A stretch of 64,000 nt of DNA from an uncultured Ruegeria sp. (GCF_947504215.1 NZ_CANNGO010000001.1:372001-436000); one strand, 5' to 3'. Shown: positions 46,246-56,298, numbered from the stretch's first letter. The notes: generated by a model not told the origin, from the sequence alone. Made by a program: numbers and translations.

Positions 46246-46944
46246 ATGGCAGGTCCACGAGTTGATGATATCTATGATCAGGTAAAGGCGATGGCGGTTT
46301 CATTTCGTCTGCGACCAGGTGATCGCCTAAACGAAGTTGCCTTATCAAAAGAACTGGGCGTTAGCAGAACGCCGCTGCGTGAAGCGCTGAACCGATTGGT
46401 TGCGGAGCGACTGTTCGACTTTCGCCCCGGACAGGGTTTTTTCTGCCGCCCGTTGAATGCCCAAACCGTTTTCGATCTATTCGAGCTGCGCGAAATCATC
46501 GAAACGGCCGCTGTTCGCGCAGCCTGCTTGAAAGCCACCGATGATCAACTGACGGACCTGAGAGATGAGCTTTATGCGACCGGTATCGACATCACAGGCC
46601 TGACGGTTCAAGAGGCCGTCAGCCGGGACGAAGCATTTCACCTTGGGATCGCCCGGTTGTCTGGCAATGCCGAGCTATTGCAGACCCTGACGCGGATCAA
46701 CGAACGCATCCGCTATATCCGCTGGATCTCGATGAGCCTTGATAGGGTCCAGCGTTCGAAGGACGAACATAAGCGGGTGATGCAGGCCCTTCTGGACCGC
46801 AATGCTGAAGAAGCCGCACACGTCTTGGGGGCGCATATCACCAAGCGAATGGATCAAGTACAGGAGGCCGTGCGGTACGGTATCTCTAGCATCTACATGG
46901 AAGGGTCCGACGACATCTCGGGCCGTATCATCGAGGAAGCATAG
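46246..46944 (+). CDS. GntR-family regulator, FCD (VanR/FadR) subfamily
   Basis: A 232-residue regulator with an N-terminal winged helix (LSKELGVSRTPLREALNRLVAERLF) and a C-terminal FCD all-helical domain. Likely metal-binding residues lie in RDEAFHLGI, EHKRVM and VLGAHITKRM. It is 4 bases upstream of the racemase-family gene in the same direction and divergent from the ThDP-enzyme gene, so it probably represses both transcripts through the dyad at 46173. Confidence 0.92.
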   Translation: MAGPRVDDIYDQVKAMAVSFRLRPGDRLNEVALSKELGVSRTPLREALNRLVAERLFDFRPGQGFFCRPLNAQTVFDLFELREIIETAAVRAACLKATDDQLTDLRDELYATGIDITGLTVQEAVSRDEAFHLGIARLSGNAELLQTLTRINERIRYIRWISMSLDRVQRSKDEHKRVMQALLDRNAEEAAHVLGAHITKRMDQVQEAVRYGISSIYMEGSDDISGRIIEEA

Positions 46945-46947
46945 GAT

Positions 46948-47658
46948 ATGATCGCAAAAGGTGGCAAATCGATCTATGGAGCGTCTGTTGGCATTCTTAT
47001 GCTCGACGCCCAGTTTCCACGCATTCCCGGGGACATGGGCAATGCGCTGACATGGCCGTTTCCGGTGCTGTATCGTATCGTTCGAGATGCCTCGCCCGAT
47101 TTGGTGGTCCGTCACCGGGCCGAAGGCATGCTGGACGCTTTCATCGAAGCGGCTCAGGATCTGGTCAAGGATGGCGTGGACGGTATCACCACCAATTGCG
47201 GCTTCCTGTCTCTGTTCCAGAACGAGCTGGCCGAGGCAGTGCCTGTGCCTGTTGCCACGTCATCGCTTATGCAGGTTGAAACGGTGAACCGCGTCCTTCC
47301 AGCCGGAAAACGCGCCGGAATTCTTACCATTTCAGCCAGTGCGCTGACCAAGGATCATCTCCAAATCGCTCGGGTCCCCGACAACACACCAATTGGGTCA
47401 ACCGAAGGCGGATACGAATTCACCCGTGCGATCCTAGGCAACGAATTCGCACTAGACGTGGACAAGGCGCGCGCTGACAATGTCGACGCTGCGCTGGCCC
47501 TGAAATCAGACAATCCAGACCTTGGCGCGATAGTTTTGGAATGCACAAATATGTGCCCCTATGCTGCAGATATTCAACACGCAACGGGGTTGCCGGTGTT
47601 TTCCATTGTGACATTCGTAACCTGGTTTCAGGCCGGGCTTGTTCCGATCAAGTACTGA
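46948..47658 (+). CDS. Aspartate/glutamate/hydantoin racemase-family protein
   Basis: A 236-residue protein of the Asp/Glu racemase superfamily. The two expected catalytic cysteines are visible in DGITTNCGFLSLF and VLECTNMCPYA. The superfamily includes cofactor-independent amino acid racemases, hydantoin racemase, maleate isomerase and arylmalonate decarboxylase. Two cysteines favour a racemase over the decarboxylase. With a DadA-like dehydrogenase and a ThDP enzyme nearby, interconversion of L and D forms of the imported substrate is plausible. Confidence 0.85.
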   Translation: MIAKGGKSIYGASVGILMLDAQFPRIPGDMGNALTWPFPVLYRIVRDASPDLVVRHRAEGMLDAFIEAAQDLVKDGVDGITTNCGFLSLFQNELAEAVPVPVATSSLMQVETVNRVLPAGKRAGILTISASALTKDHLQIARVPDNTPIGSTEGGYEFTRAILGNEFALDVDKARADNVDAALALKSDNPDLGAIVLECTNMCPYAADIQHATGLPVFSIVTFVTWFQAGLVPIKY

Positions 47659-48077
47659 ATCTCTTCGCCCTTGCCGATACTAAGCAATGTATTCCAAGAA
47701 GTTGGGTGAATTGAGTTTCAAAATACGATTTCGTGCCCGTTTTGAATGGTCATGAGTTGCTTCTAGAAGCCCACTGTTTTCCGACGGGAACACCCTCATC
47801 TGTTCAGAAATACTCGGAGTTTGGCGCGCTCTGGGACTGTTTCTGAGCAGAACCGCAGCTCAGATTTCTCATTGAAAAGTGGCGGACGACTTGATTCTGT
47901 CAATCAAGGCTGCTTTGGTACAGCCTTAATTTTATATTTATTTATTAACTTCAATGCCGCCTTATCGTTCACGCCTCCAGCACGGGCAAAAACCCCAACA
48001 TGGTTGGGACTCAGCCACTATGCTAGTCTGAGCGCGCAGTTATGGTAAACCGGAAGTCTCAAAAGGTTATTTTTTGA
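47659..48077. other. Intergenic region with a terminator-like hairpin
   Basis: About 420 bases without a convincing gene. The sequence after 47880 is notably AT-rich. A hairpin with T-rich tail is present at 47906-47935, listed separately. The promoter for the cyclase-like gene must lie between that hairpin and 48077, but no certain -35/-10 pair was assigned. Confidence 0.45.
47906..47935 (+). terminator. Terminator-like hairpin upstream of the cyclase-like gene
   Basis: AAGGCTG (47906-47912) pairs with CAGCCTT (47921-47927) across an 8-base loop and is followed by AATTTTATATTTATTTATT. It could end transcription from the racemase-family gene or attenuate the downstream gene. Confidence 0.6.
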
Positions 48078-49859
48078 ATGGTAGGGTCTAAAGACAACGA
48101 ACTCAGATTGCGAATTGCCGTTATTGCCTTTGCCGATGTGGCCAACTACTCGCGTCGCATTCGCGAAGATTTGGAGGGGACTGTGCACGCGTGGACGACG
48201 CTTCGCCAACAAGTCATTTACCCTACCGTGGCAACCGCCTCCGGCCGCGTTATCAACGAAGCTGGAGACGCGGCGCTGATTGAATTCCCAAGTGTGCGCA
48301 CCGCAATCAACTGGGCGCTTGATGTTCAACGCTCAATGCGGGGCAAACGCAAATCCCACGCTGGTATGCGGTTGCGTATAAGCATCAATGTCGACGATGT
48401 ATTGGATGACGGTGAAACAATCCAGTCAGACGGGGTTGTTGTCACGTCACGAATTCACCAATTGGCGGCACCGGGTTCGGTTGTGGTTACGCAATCGGTG
48501 CGCGATATTATCCGAACCCAACCCGGCCTGACTTTCCGTGGGCTCGGCGCGCCTCAACTGAAGAACATCGACTTTCCTATTCGTGTCTACGCGGTGGAAG
48601 AACAGGCCGACAAACGCGGCTTGGTGCGCCCGCATGCGAATTGGTCAACTAGGCCTACTCTGGCTGTTCTCCCGTTTGAAGTGTCCGGCGATGATAACCA
48701 ACGTTATTTTGGCGAAGGCATTACCGAGGATATAATCACCGGTGTGTCACGCAGCCGTGCCATGTTTGTTGTCGCTCGCAATTCTACCCTACAGTTTTCC
48801 AAAGGTGATAAAAACTCCAAAGAAATCGCATCGGCACTCGGAGTGAAATATCTACTCAACGGCTCAATTCGTCGACAGGGCGCGGTATTGCGCATCAACA
48901 CCGAACTGGTTGACGTTGACCGCGACCGCGCCATTTGGCGCGAACGATTTGACGGCGTTTCCGAAGATATTTTTTCGTTCCAGGATCAAATCGTGTCCAG
49001 CATTGTCGCGACGCTGGAACCCAAGGTGCTCAACGCAGAAACGTCTAATCTGGGCACGCGCGCTACAGAAAACCTCGATGCGTATGACTGTGTACTTCGT
49101 GCATTGTCAGAGCTCTATCTGGCGAACGGCGAAAGCTATTTGCGTGCCCGAGATTATCTATCGCAGGCAGTGCAGCTTGATCCCGGATATGCCCAGGCGC
49201 ATGCTTATCTAGCCTGGTGCCTTAACTTTATCATGGCAGAAGGTGCGTCCAAGAACATTGCCGACGATCGGAACCTAGCCATCCAATGCGCCCGCCAGGC
49301 GCTCAACCTTGATCCGGAGGATGCGCTTAATCTTGCGGTTCGTGCACACATACTTGGCCTCCATGAACAATCCCCAAAAGACGCCGTGGAATTGCTGGAT
49401 GAGGCGTTGCAGTTGAACGAGAACTTGCCTGTTGCCTGGGGTCTCAGCGCTACAAATCTTGCGTATTTGGGAAATTGCGAAGAAGCGCGGGATCGATTGT
49501 TGAATGTCTGGCGGCTGACACCCTACGATCCCCTGAACTTTTTCTATCAGACGGCAGCAGGCCTAATTGAGTTTGTTGCCGGAGACTACGAACAGGCGAT
49601 TACGCAGCTCAAGCGGGCCAATAGAAGAAAACCAAATTTTGTGGCTGGATTGCGCTTACTCGCCGCCTCGTTGGGAAACAACGGGAACCTGGTCGAAGCG
49701 CGAGAGGTCGCTCAGAAACTTATAGAACAGGATCCTGGTTTCTCGGTTCGGGATTTTGTGGCATGGTATCCCATACAAGCACCGGCCGCATTGGAGCAAT
49801 TGGAACACGGTTTGATAGCAGCCGGATTACCACCGGCCCATGTTCGAGAAGGCTGCTAA
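48078..49859 (+). CDS. Class III adenylate/guanylate cyclase-like protein with TolB-like and TPR regions
   Basis: A 593-residue protein without membrane segments. Residues about 10-180 form a class III cyclase homology domain; about 195-330 form a TolB-N/FlgO-like domain (LAVLPFEVSGDDNQRYFGEGITEDII); and 355-580 form TPR-type helical repeats. Both metal-binding Asp positions appear present (FADVANYS and NEAGDAALIEF). The usual KTTGD Lys region reads NEAGD, and the conserved NVAAR stretch reads VVTSR, so the transition-state Asn is missing while Arg remains. Activity may be weak or absent. This architecture is common in rhizobia and roseobacters. The function is probably signalling. Confidence 0.85.
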   Translation: MVGSKDNELRLRIAVIAFADVANYSRRIREDLEGTVHAWTTLRQQVIYPTVATASGRVINEAGDAALIEFPSVRTAINWALDVQRSMRGKRKSHAGMRLRISINVDDVLDDGETIQSDGVVVTSRIHQLAAPGSVVVTQSVRDIIRTQPGLTFRGLGAPQLKNIDFPIRVYAVEEQADKRGLVRPHANWSTRPTLAVLPFEVSGDDNQRYFGEGITEDIITGVSRSRAMFVVARNSTLQFSKGDKNSKEIASALGVKYLLNGSIRRQGAVLRINTELVDVDRDRAIWRERFDGVSEDIFSFQDQIVSSIVATLEPKVLNAETSNLGTRATENLDAYDCVLRALSELYLANGESYLRARDYLSQAVQLDPGYAQAHAYLAWCLNFIMAEGASKNIADDRNLAIQCARQALNLDPEDALNLAVRAHILGLHEQSPKDAVELLDEALQLNENLPVAWGLSATNLAYLGNCEEARDRLLNVWRLTPYDPLNFFYQTAAGLIEFVAGDYEQAITQLKRANRRKPNFVAGLRLLAASLGNNGNLVEAREVAQKLIEQDPGFSVRDFVAWYPIQAPAALEQLEHGLIAAGLPPAHVREGC

Positions 49860-49958
49860 TTGGTGCGACTCAATACAAGCTATCGTTTCTAAGAAGGGGT
49901 TTGATTTAACAATTTATCGGCTGACATGCCGAAAAGCCGACAGAGGGGGTTACTGATC

Positions 49959-51404
49959 ATGACATCTAGTGGTTCGCGTTCAGGTGCTGCAAACGGCCTT
50001 GGGGCCAGCCAAGGGCTGGGCCTGGGTTTGGGCTCGTCTCAAGGTCTGGGACTTGGGCTTGGCCTTGGACTTGGTAACGGACTGGGTCTCGGCAATGGTC
50101 TAGGACTGGGCAATGGGCTTGGTCTCGGCAATGGTTTGGGATTGGGCAACGGGCTTGGTTTAGGTAACGGGCTCGGGCTTGGCTTGGGTAATGGGCTTGG
50201 CTTGGGTAATGGGCTTGGCTTGGGACTGGGGAATGGCGAAGGGGCAATACCCGTCGGAGCAGATGGCGGCATAGGCTTTGTAAGAAGCTACTACGCCACG
50301 CCAATTGAGCTGGCATTGCTGCCCTGGTCGCTGAACTTCACGCCCGATAACGCGGGCGTCCCGCCCTTCCCGCTGGATTTCATGATTAGCCCCTATCAGG
50401 ACGAGGGCAAGGCACCCGTTCTGGCCTGGACCACCGAGGACTGGGATCCTGCGCTACGGTTCTGGACGCTACCCTTTGATGACCACCTGAATGAATGGCT
50501 TCGCGCGGCGGACCGGTCTGAACCAGCCACACTTGCAGCGCTTGAATTCGCCGGGCAATGGGAAAAATGGCATCCTGACTTCTTCAATGATCAGGCTGGA
50601 GGCGGAGAAGGCCCTGGCGCTGAGACATGGGTAACAAGCGCTGATCTGGCCTGGCGTTACGTCTTGAATAGCGGCGATACGAATGCAGAGAAAAAAGCAA
50701 AGTCCGAAGCCGCTTTTGCAGCCATTCAAGTCGAACTTGAAACGCTTAAATACTACATGGAGGATGATCGCGCGAGCTACCTCGTGGAATGCGATGTGCA
50801 GGCTGATGGTCTGCCCGCCTATCTGATACATTTCCTTGGCGCGAACTCTTTCGATCACCCCTATACCCTCAAACTGATCGATCTTGGACTGGCGGTCGGG
50901 AACGTCGCCTATATGTCCTACAAAGCTTACTATAAACGTGTGCGCCCATCTATATTGATGCCTGGCCTGACAGTTCCGTTTGGGCCGCCAGCGCATCCGG
51001 CATTCCCCAGCGGACACTCTTTCCTGGCATACTTCATCTCATTACTTTTGCTTGAGATCCCGGGAATTGCATTCCGCTACGGTGTGCAGGTCGGCCCTAA
51101 TCCGGGCAATGGAGATCTGCTTGGCAAGCCAGATCTTAGCTACATGATGCAAGCGGTAAATGACATTCACTCTCCGTTGCTTCAAATTGCGAACAGAATT
51201 GCGGTCAACCGCGAACGCATCGGCGTGCACTATCCCACTGACTCGTCTGCCTCGCGCCACCTTGCGTCTAATATCTGGTCGGACATCATGGCGAATGACA
51301 TCATCTGTCCGACGGTTCACACGATCCTGTCGCACGCAAAAAGCGAGTGGCCAGCTGGTTGGGCCGATGCCGATGTTCAGGTCGTTCCAGCGCCCGGGCC
51401 CTAG
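49959..51404 (+). CDS. PAP2/vanadium-haloperoxidase-family protein with Gly-Leu-Gly-Asn repeat N-terminus
   Basis: A 481-residue protein. Residues about 10-95 are a low-complexity tract of GLG and NGLGLG units. The C-terminal half contains the three phosphate/vanadate-pocket motifs of the acid phosphatase/haloperoxidase superfamily: KAYYKRVRP (K-x6-RP), FPSGHS, and [11 protein letters not shown] (R-x5-H-x3-D). There are no membrane segments and no classical signal peptide. AGAGGGGG lies 9 bases before the chosen ATG; the upstream ATG at 49926 would add 11 residues. The soluble, single-domain form favours a haloperoxidase-like enzyme over a lipid phosphatase, but the activity cannot be decided from sequence. 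It is convergent with the gene at 51401, with overlapping stops. Confidence 0.82.
   Translation: MTSSGSRSGAANGLGASQGLGLGLGSSQGLGLGLGLGLGNGLGLGNGLGLGNGLGLGNGLGLGNGLGLGNGLGLGLGNGLGLGNGLGLGLGNGEGAIPVGADGGIGFVRSYYATPIELALLPWSLNFTPDNAGVPPFPLDFMISPYQDEGKAPVLAWTTEDWDPALRFWTLPFDDHLNEWLRAADRSEPATLAALEFAGQWEKWHPDFFNDQAGGGEGPGAETWVTSADLAWRYVLNSGDTNAEKKAKSEAAFAAIQVELETLKYYMEDDRASYLVECDVQADGLPAYLIHFLGANSFDHPYTLKLIDLGLAVGNVAYMSYKAYYKRVRPSILMPGLTVPFGPPAHPAFPSGHSFLAYFISLLLLEIPGIAFRYGVQVGPNPGNGDLLGKPDLSYMMQAVNDIHSPLLQIANRIAVNRERIGVHYPTDSSASRHLASNIWSDIMANDIICPTVHTILSHAKSEWPAGWADADVQVVPAPGP
50042..50238 (+). repeat. In-frame tandem repeat encoding NGLGLG units
   Basis: The DNA is built from imperfect 18-base units that encode the hexapeptide N-G-L-G-L-G, at least eight units starting with Asn, two of them extended to eight residues. 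Synonymous codons vary (ctg/ctt/ctc/ttg, ggc/ggt/ggg), so the repeat is conserved more at protein than at DNA level. Confidence 0.9.
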
Positions 51405-54226
51405 CCGCGCCACAGACCTAGATTGTTGTCCGTGGCCACCAGATCGGTCAGCGCTCGGGGCGTCCCTGGCAAGTTGGGTGTGACGTCACCCGCCTCCACC
51501 TCAAGCGCGACCGGAAGTGCTTTCGCAGGGTCGGTGTTGGCATGATCATCTGCGCAGCTGATTTCGAACAACAATACCGCGTTGTTTGTGGCCATCGCAT
51601 CTTGCACTTCTTGGTCCAAGTCGCCAGCGTCCGTTTGAGTTGATACTCCGGAAGCGATGTCTCCCAGTGGCAGCGAAAACACCCGATCTTCCCATTTCAA
51701 GCTACTCGGATCCTCATCCCAACCTGGTGTTGACGGATCGCCGCTCAGCTTGCCAATCCAAATCCTCAGCTCGACGTTTTCGGCAGCCACACTGCCGCGA
51801 TTGCCAAAAACCACAGCATTGGTCATCAACCACAACGGATCGACGCCCCAATCCAACGAAACCGGACGATAGCTGCCTGGCCCGTATTCAACCGGTCCAA
51901 CAGAGGTGTCTTCCGTTTCGGGACGCCTATCGGCGACATAGATGTCCACCTCGGGTGGCACGCCTATACCATTATGTGGTTTGGCAGGATCGGGCGGAAA
52001 CATGCCTTGTGCTTCAAACGACCAGCGCACAACCTTATTTGCCAACCCGCCGTGCCATTCCACAGGCTGAATGCCGCCAAAGCGGTAGTCGACGATTGGC
52101 AACGGTGACAGCGTTCCCACATCAGATTCTTGCATACCTGTTTGGAGGAATTCCGCCATCGACGGCGATTGAGCAAATCCATCAATCGCCCGAACCAGCA
52201 GGTACAACGTTACGAACGAGGCGCGTTCACGCACCTTCTGGTCCGTCCCCTGCTCTGGGTTCCCCATTACATAGGTGTCGCCGCCCAAGGCGCGATACAG
52301 GCGAAACAGCGTCGATGACAAGATTTGCTCTGTCAAATAAGACTTAAACCGAAATCCTACTGAAGGCTCCGTCTCTAGCACGGAACGATTTAAGGTCCCA
52401 TACCATGCCCACCCCAACAGCGGTGTTCGATCATGGCGGCGTGTCGAAAACACAAAGGGATAAGTCACGCCACGAAACGAACTTGCAACGCCGTCGCGTG
52501 TATCGGCAAGGCGAGAGATAGGATCGAAAGCGACCGCAGCCATGCCATCGCCTGGGCTGTGGCAAAAATCAAATTCCAGTTGCCCTATTCGAGCGGCCAA
52601 CAGGTAATGTGAAAACTCGTGGAGCATCCAACGTCCGCTTGACGCTATACCAAGTGGTTCTGCCCATTTTCGGCGGCCATCAGGCTGTACCGGCCTGTCC
52701 CAACGGTTCAGGTTGGCCAACGCCAGATTCATCTCGATTGCTGGTTTCTCTGCCCCAATTTCAGGCTGTTGCGGCGGATCATATTTGACTTGAGCGTTTA
52801 TCGTACGACCGCCGCCTCCTGGTCCGGGCGTAATGCCTGCTCGATAGAATATCCCGATATCCTTTTGTGCATGAATAACGAAACTGTCTGGAACAATGCC
52901 AAAGGCAGACAACATGCGAAAGAAATCAGCGGCGTTGCAGTAGGCGTTGAGTGCCGCAAATTCGTTACTGCGAGGTGGGATGTCACCCAATTTGGCTGAC
53001 GGTATCGTTTTGACGGTTTCTCCGTTTGAAGCTGCGGGCCTGTCCTCGGGGACAAGTTTCGGACATAGGCGAATTTCAAACCCATCACCTTCCAGTTTAG
53101 CAGGCACTGGGCGATCAACGAAATACTCTACCAGCATTGCGTCATCACGCGGCGGGCGTCGCAGTGTCCAGTCGTACTGCGCCGGCGGATCACTTGCGTC
53201 ATACCAACCCGACGGTGTTTGTACAAAAACACTGGCATTGTGCACGGCATGCGTTACCAACTCGTGTTTTGTTGTGCCGCTAATGATCAACTTGAGATCG
53301 GGACCCGTTGTGTCGACGCCAGAGATTTCTGATTGCACCTGAAAACCCAAAGAGGTGCCTGCCCTGGGTTTGCTTGCCCGAGCCTTTGATCGCAATGAAA
53401 ACAAAGGACCCTCCCGGATCAAGGATTCCTCTGACACGATGCGGGGCCAGATTTCTTCGACAACAACAGTCTCCGCGCTTGTCCCTGACGAGGATGCAAT
53501 GTCCGCGTCGAACCGCCCCAGCTTTGCGGCGCTGGTGAAACCATGGACTACTCTCGAATAGATTTCGCGATTGTCCTCTTTCAACAAAAAGAACTGTTCC
53601 GAAAAGCTTGTGTATCCCGGCAGTGGCAGTTCTGCCGTCATTGTACGTATGGTTACTTTCAGACCGTCAGGGGAGCGCTCAACCGCCATCGGTATACGAA
53701 GACCCACATTGTAGGAAAAAACGTCGAGCCTGTTTTCGTTCTGCTGTCCTTCGGCGGCAGTGAGAATAATCGTAGCGGGGAGTTCGTGCGTTTTGGTGTC
53801 GCGAGATAAGTTCCATGACCCAATGAACTCTGGCTTTTGCCCATAGTTTTTTCCAACCGCTGGCCAAACAGGCAGCCATTGAATGTAGTTTTCCAGAAAT
53901 AACGAAGGGCGTGACGGGAACAGCGCGCGTTCCCACGACTCTGGAAGATCCAACCCCTTGTCGACGTGATTATAATCTTCCAAAAATTTTTGCAGATGGC
54001 GCAAATAGTTGGCCGCCACTTCGCCAAGGAGTTCCGCCGTAACCTCGGACGCTCCTTCAATAACTGCCGAATATGGAACACCGATATGCGAAGCACGTCG
54101 CGATGGGCGGCCAGTTTGCGGAAACTGTTTTTCAAACGTGAGCCAGCGCTTGTATTGGCCTTCGGGATATTTGTTGTAAGGGCCAGGTGGCCAAGCGGGA
54201 TTTTCGACATCAGGATTTTTTGACAA
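51401..54226 (-). CDS. Large protein with HExxH metal motif and C-terminal CARDB-like domain, function unknown
   Basis: A 941-residue protein with no signal peptide or membrane segment. Residues about 540-570 carry WMLHEFSHYLL and downstream FCHSPGDGMA, matching an HExxH zinc site plus a possible third ligand and a conserved HSxGD-type element, as in gluzincin-like peptidases. Residues about 790-920 look like a CARDB-type beta-sandwich (NAVVFGNRGSVAAENVELRIWIG). The N-terminal 500 residues are unassigned, apart from an acidic and aromatic character. The start is TTG with GGAG about 9 bases upstream; no better in-frame ATG exists. The gene overlaps the haloperoxidase-like gene by 4 bases at the 3' ends. 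It could be a metalloprotease or a non-catalytic scaffold. Confidence 0.7.
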   Translation of the reverse strand: MSKNPDVENPAWPPGPYNKYPEGQYKRWLTFEKQFPQTGRPSRRASHIGVPYSAVIEGASEVTAELLGEVAANYLRHLQKFLEDYNHVDKGLDLPESWERALFPSRPSLFLENYIQWLPVWPAVGKNYGQKPEFIGSWNLSRDTKTHELPATIILTAAEGQQNENRLDVFSYNVGLRIPMAVERSPDGLKVTIRTMTAELPLPGYTSFSEQFFLLKEDNREIYSRVVHGFTSAAKLGRFDADIASSSGTSAETVVVEEIWPRIVSEESLIREGPLFSLRSKARASKPRAGTSLGFQVQSEISGVDTTGPDLKLIISGTTKHELVTHAVHNASVFVQTPSGWYDASDPPAQYDWTLRRPPRDDAMLVEYFVDRPVPAKLEGDGFEIRLCPKLVPEDRPAASNGETVKTIPSAKLGDIPPRSNEFAALNAYCNAADFFRMLSAFGIVPDSFVIHAQKDIGIFYRAGITPGPGGGGRTINAQVKYDPPQQPEIGAEKPAIEMNLALANLNRWDRPVQPDGRRKWAEPLGIASSGRWMLHEFSHYLLAARIGQLEFDFCHSPGDGMAAVAFDPISRLADTRDGVASSFRGVTYPFVFSTRRHDRTPLLGWAWYGTLNRSVLETEPSVGFRFKSYLTEQILSSTLFRLYRALGGDTYVMGNPEQGTDQKVRERASFVTLYLLVRAIDGFAQSPSMAEFLQTGMQESDVGTLSPLPIVDYRFGGIQPVEWHGGLANKVVRWSFEAQGMFPPDPAKPHNGIGVPPEVDIYVADRRPETEDTSVGPVEYGPGSYRPVSLDWGVDPLWLMTNAVVFGNRGSVAAENVELRIWIGKLSGDPSTPGWDEDPSSLKWEDRVFSLPLGDIASGVSTQTDAGDLDQEVQDAMATNNAVLLFEISCADDHANTDPAKALPVALEVEAGDVTPNLPGTPRALTDLVATDNNLGLWRG

Positions 54227-54981
54227 TATGGTTCTCCAGAAAATTGCAGGTATTAAAAGAACACATTGACCTCATTGTAGCTGAAATTCCTCTCGCTCGA
54301 TAGAAGGCGAAGCTCTGGTCAACGTGTGACCAACCACGGCTATGGCGGAATGACAGCGTAATTGAGCCTCCGCATCGTGATTTAGGTCTCTTTAACATTC
54401 TGGAATTATTAAAAATTAGTACTCTCGCATGTGGAGCCCCGGATATCAGACCTGCTTTCCGAATTTACCCGCAGATTGCCGGTTGCCAGTCCCCAAAACG
54501 ATCTCACCGAATCTCGACACTTAGACTTTCCGATCGATCTTGGCTTAAGGTGTCCGACTTGAACGGCCCATGTTTGCGACGGTCACACCAACAAAAGTGA
54601 ATTGCGACACTATTCCTGGTTAGAAAACACAGCTTAAGTGAGACGTGCATAAGTGGCAGCACTGTCAGGCAATTCGAACCAGTTTCAGCCAGGCCAGTGG
54701 GGCTGCACGATTGTCGCCTAAAGGCCGCAAAACCTGACCAATGCAGAACATGTCAGCTTGAAGGTGGGGCTGGTTGTGAAGTACCTGAGAAGCGGTCGTT
54801 TGTTCATGGACGGAGGTTTAGAAAGTCCGGGCGGCCTCTAGCAAAGTGCTTCTGACAAAATCCCTTAACGCATCCCTTGATCGTGAACGCAATATAGTGC
54901 CCACCGCACAACGACTCTTTCCAACTCCGCGCAAGTCGGCTTCTACCGACGACGTTTGGACATGAACTTAGTACGTTTTGG
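54227..54981. other. Long intergenic stretch without recognised genes
   Basis: About 755 bases. I see no open frame with a ribosome site, no tRNA-like structure and no terminal inverted repeats. The part next to 54230-54450 is AT-rich and should hold the promoter of the leftward 941-residue protein gene. The part near 54660-54860 could be a decayed gene remnant or a small RNA, but nothing specific supports either. Confidence 0.4.
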
Positions 54982-56289
54982 TCAGACGAACCTGTTTACG
55001 TAGTTTTCCAAGTATTCTTGCCGTCCCGAACGAGGCTCGGGCTTGATCGCTTCAATCAGAACACGAGAAGCAACTTCTTCTAGGCTGGACCCCAGCATGA
55101 CCTGAGCTTCGGGACTTTGCCAACCTGAGTATCTATTCGCCAGCGCTGAATCGAGGCCACCGTCCTCAATCATTGCGGCGGCGGCCTTCAGGCCTCTGGC
55201 GCAAACATCCATTCCACCGACATGCGCCGCAACAAGATCTTCAGCATCTATCGATTGCCGACGGATTTTCGCATCAAAGTTTGTACCGCCCGTCGAAAAC
55301 CCACCAGCTTTCAGGATGTAGTAATAGGCCAAAGCGACTTCGGGGGTGTTGTTCGGGAATTGATCCGTGTCCCAGCCCGACTGGTAGTCGTTTCGGTTCA
55401 TATCGATAGAGCCCAGCATTCCCTCTGCTGCGGCTACGGCGATTTCGTGTTCAAAACTGTGGCCCGCAAGAATTGCGTGCCCCTGCTCGAGGTTCAGCTT
55501 CACCTCATCCTCGAGCCCGTATTTTCTTAGGAACCCGATACACGTCGCCGCATCATAGTCATACTGATGCTTTGACGGTTCCTGCGGTTTGGGTTCGACC
55601 AGAATGGCGCCTTTGAATCCAATCTTGTGCTTGTAATCCACTACCATATTCAGAAAGCGGCCCATGTGATCCAGTTCGGCTTTCAAATCGGTGTTCAGCA
55701 AAGTCTCGTATCCTTCACGCCCCCCCCACAGAACATAGTTTTCACCGCCAAGCTTATGCGTAGCGTCAATACAGGATTTCACAGTGGCGGCGGCAAATGC
55801 GAAAACGTCGGGGTCTGGGTTGGTGCTGGCACCTGACATCCAGCGGCGATGGCTGAACATATTGGCGGTACCCCAGAGGAGTTTGGTTCCAACCGCCCGC
55901 ATCTTTTCGCCGATATAGTCGGTGATTTCCTCGAGGGTTCTCAGGTTGTCCGCAAAGTTCCCTTGTTCGGGCCGGATGTCTGCGTCGTGCCAGCAAAAAT
56001 ATGGCTGCCCCAGAATGTCGAACATCTCAAAGGCAATGTCTGCCTTCATACGGGCGCGACCCATATCATCCTGCGGATGCCATGGACGTTCAAGAGTCGG
56101 GCCACCAAATGGATCGCCGCCTTCCCACGCAAAGGAGTGCCACCAGGCCACAGCAAACCGCAGGTGATCTTCCATACGTTTGCCCATGACAACCTCGTCC
56201 GGGTTGTAATGGCGGAAGGCCATAGGATTGCTGCTGTCAACGCCTTCATACCGGATCTTTTCGATCCCTTCAAAGAAACGGCTTGTCAC
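54982..56289 (-). CDS. xylA: Xylose isomerase
   Basis: A 435-residue enzyme of normal length for the longer class of xylose isomerases. Visible catalytic elements are [11 protein letters not shown] with the active-site His, [33 protein letters not shown] with the metal Glu, [34 protein letters not shown], and [10 protein letters not shown] with the metal Asp. It converts xylose to xylulose in the cytoplasm. The GTG start has AGGGGGCAGG upstream. It follows xylG by 9 bases and is the last gene of the xylF-H-G-A operon. Confidence 0.97.
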   Translation of the reverse strand: MTSRFFEGIEKIRYEGVDSSNPMAFRHYNPDEVVMGKRMEDHLRFAVAWWHSFAWEGGDPFGGPTLERPWHPQDDMGRARMKADIAFEMFDILGQPYFCWHDADIRPEQGNFADNLRTLEEITDYIGEKMRAVGTKLLWGTANMFSHRRWMSGASTNPDPDVFAFAAATVKSCIDATHKLGGENYVLWGGREGYETLLNTDLKAELDHMGRFLNMVVDYKHKIGFKGAILVEPKPQEPSKHQYDYDAATCIGFLRKYGLEDEVKLNLEQGHAILAGHSFEHEIAVAAAEGMLGSIDMNRNDYQSGWDTDQFPNNTPEVALAYYYILKAGGFSTGGTNFDAKIRRQSIDAEDLVAAHVGGMDVCARGLKAAAAMIEDGGLDSALANRYSGWQSPEAQVMLGSSLEEVASRVLIEAIKPEPRSGRQEYLENYVNRFV

Positions 56290-56298
56290 ACCTGCCCC

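Noticed and set aside
50042-50238. CRISPR-like repeat array
   Set aside because: The units are adjacent without spacers, are in frame with an open gene and vary by synonymous changes, so this is a protein-coding repeat.
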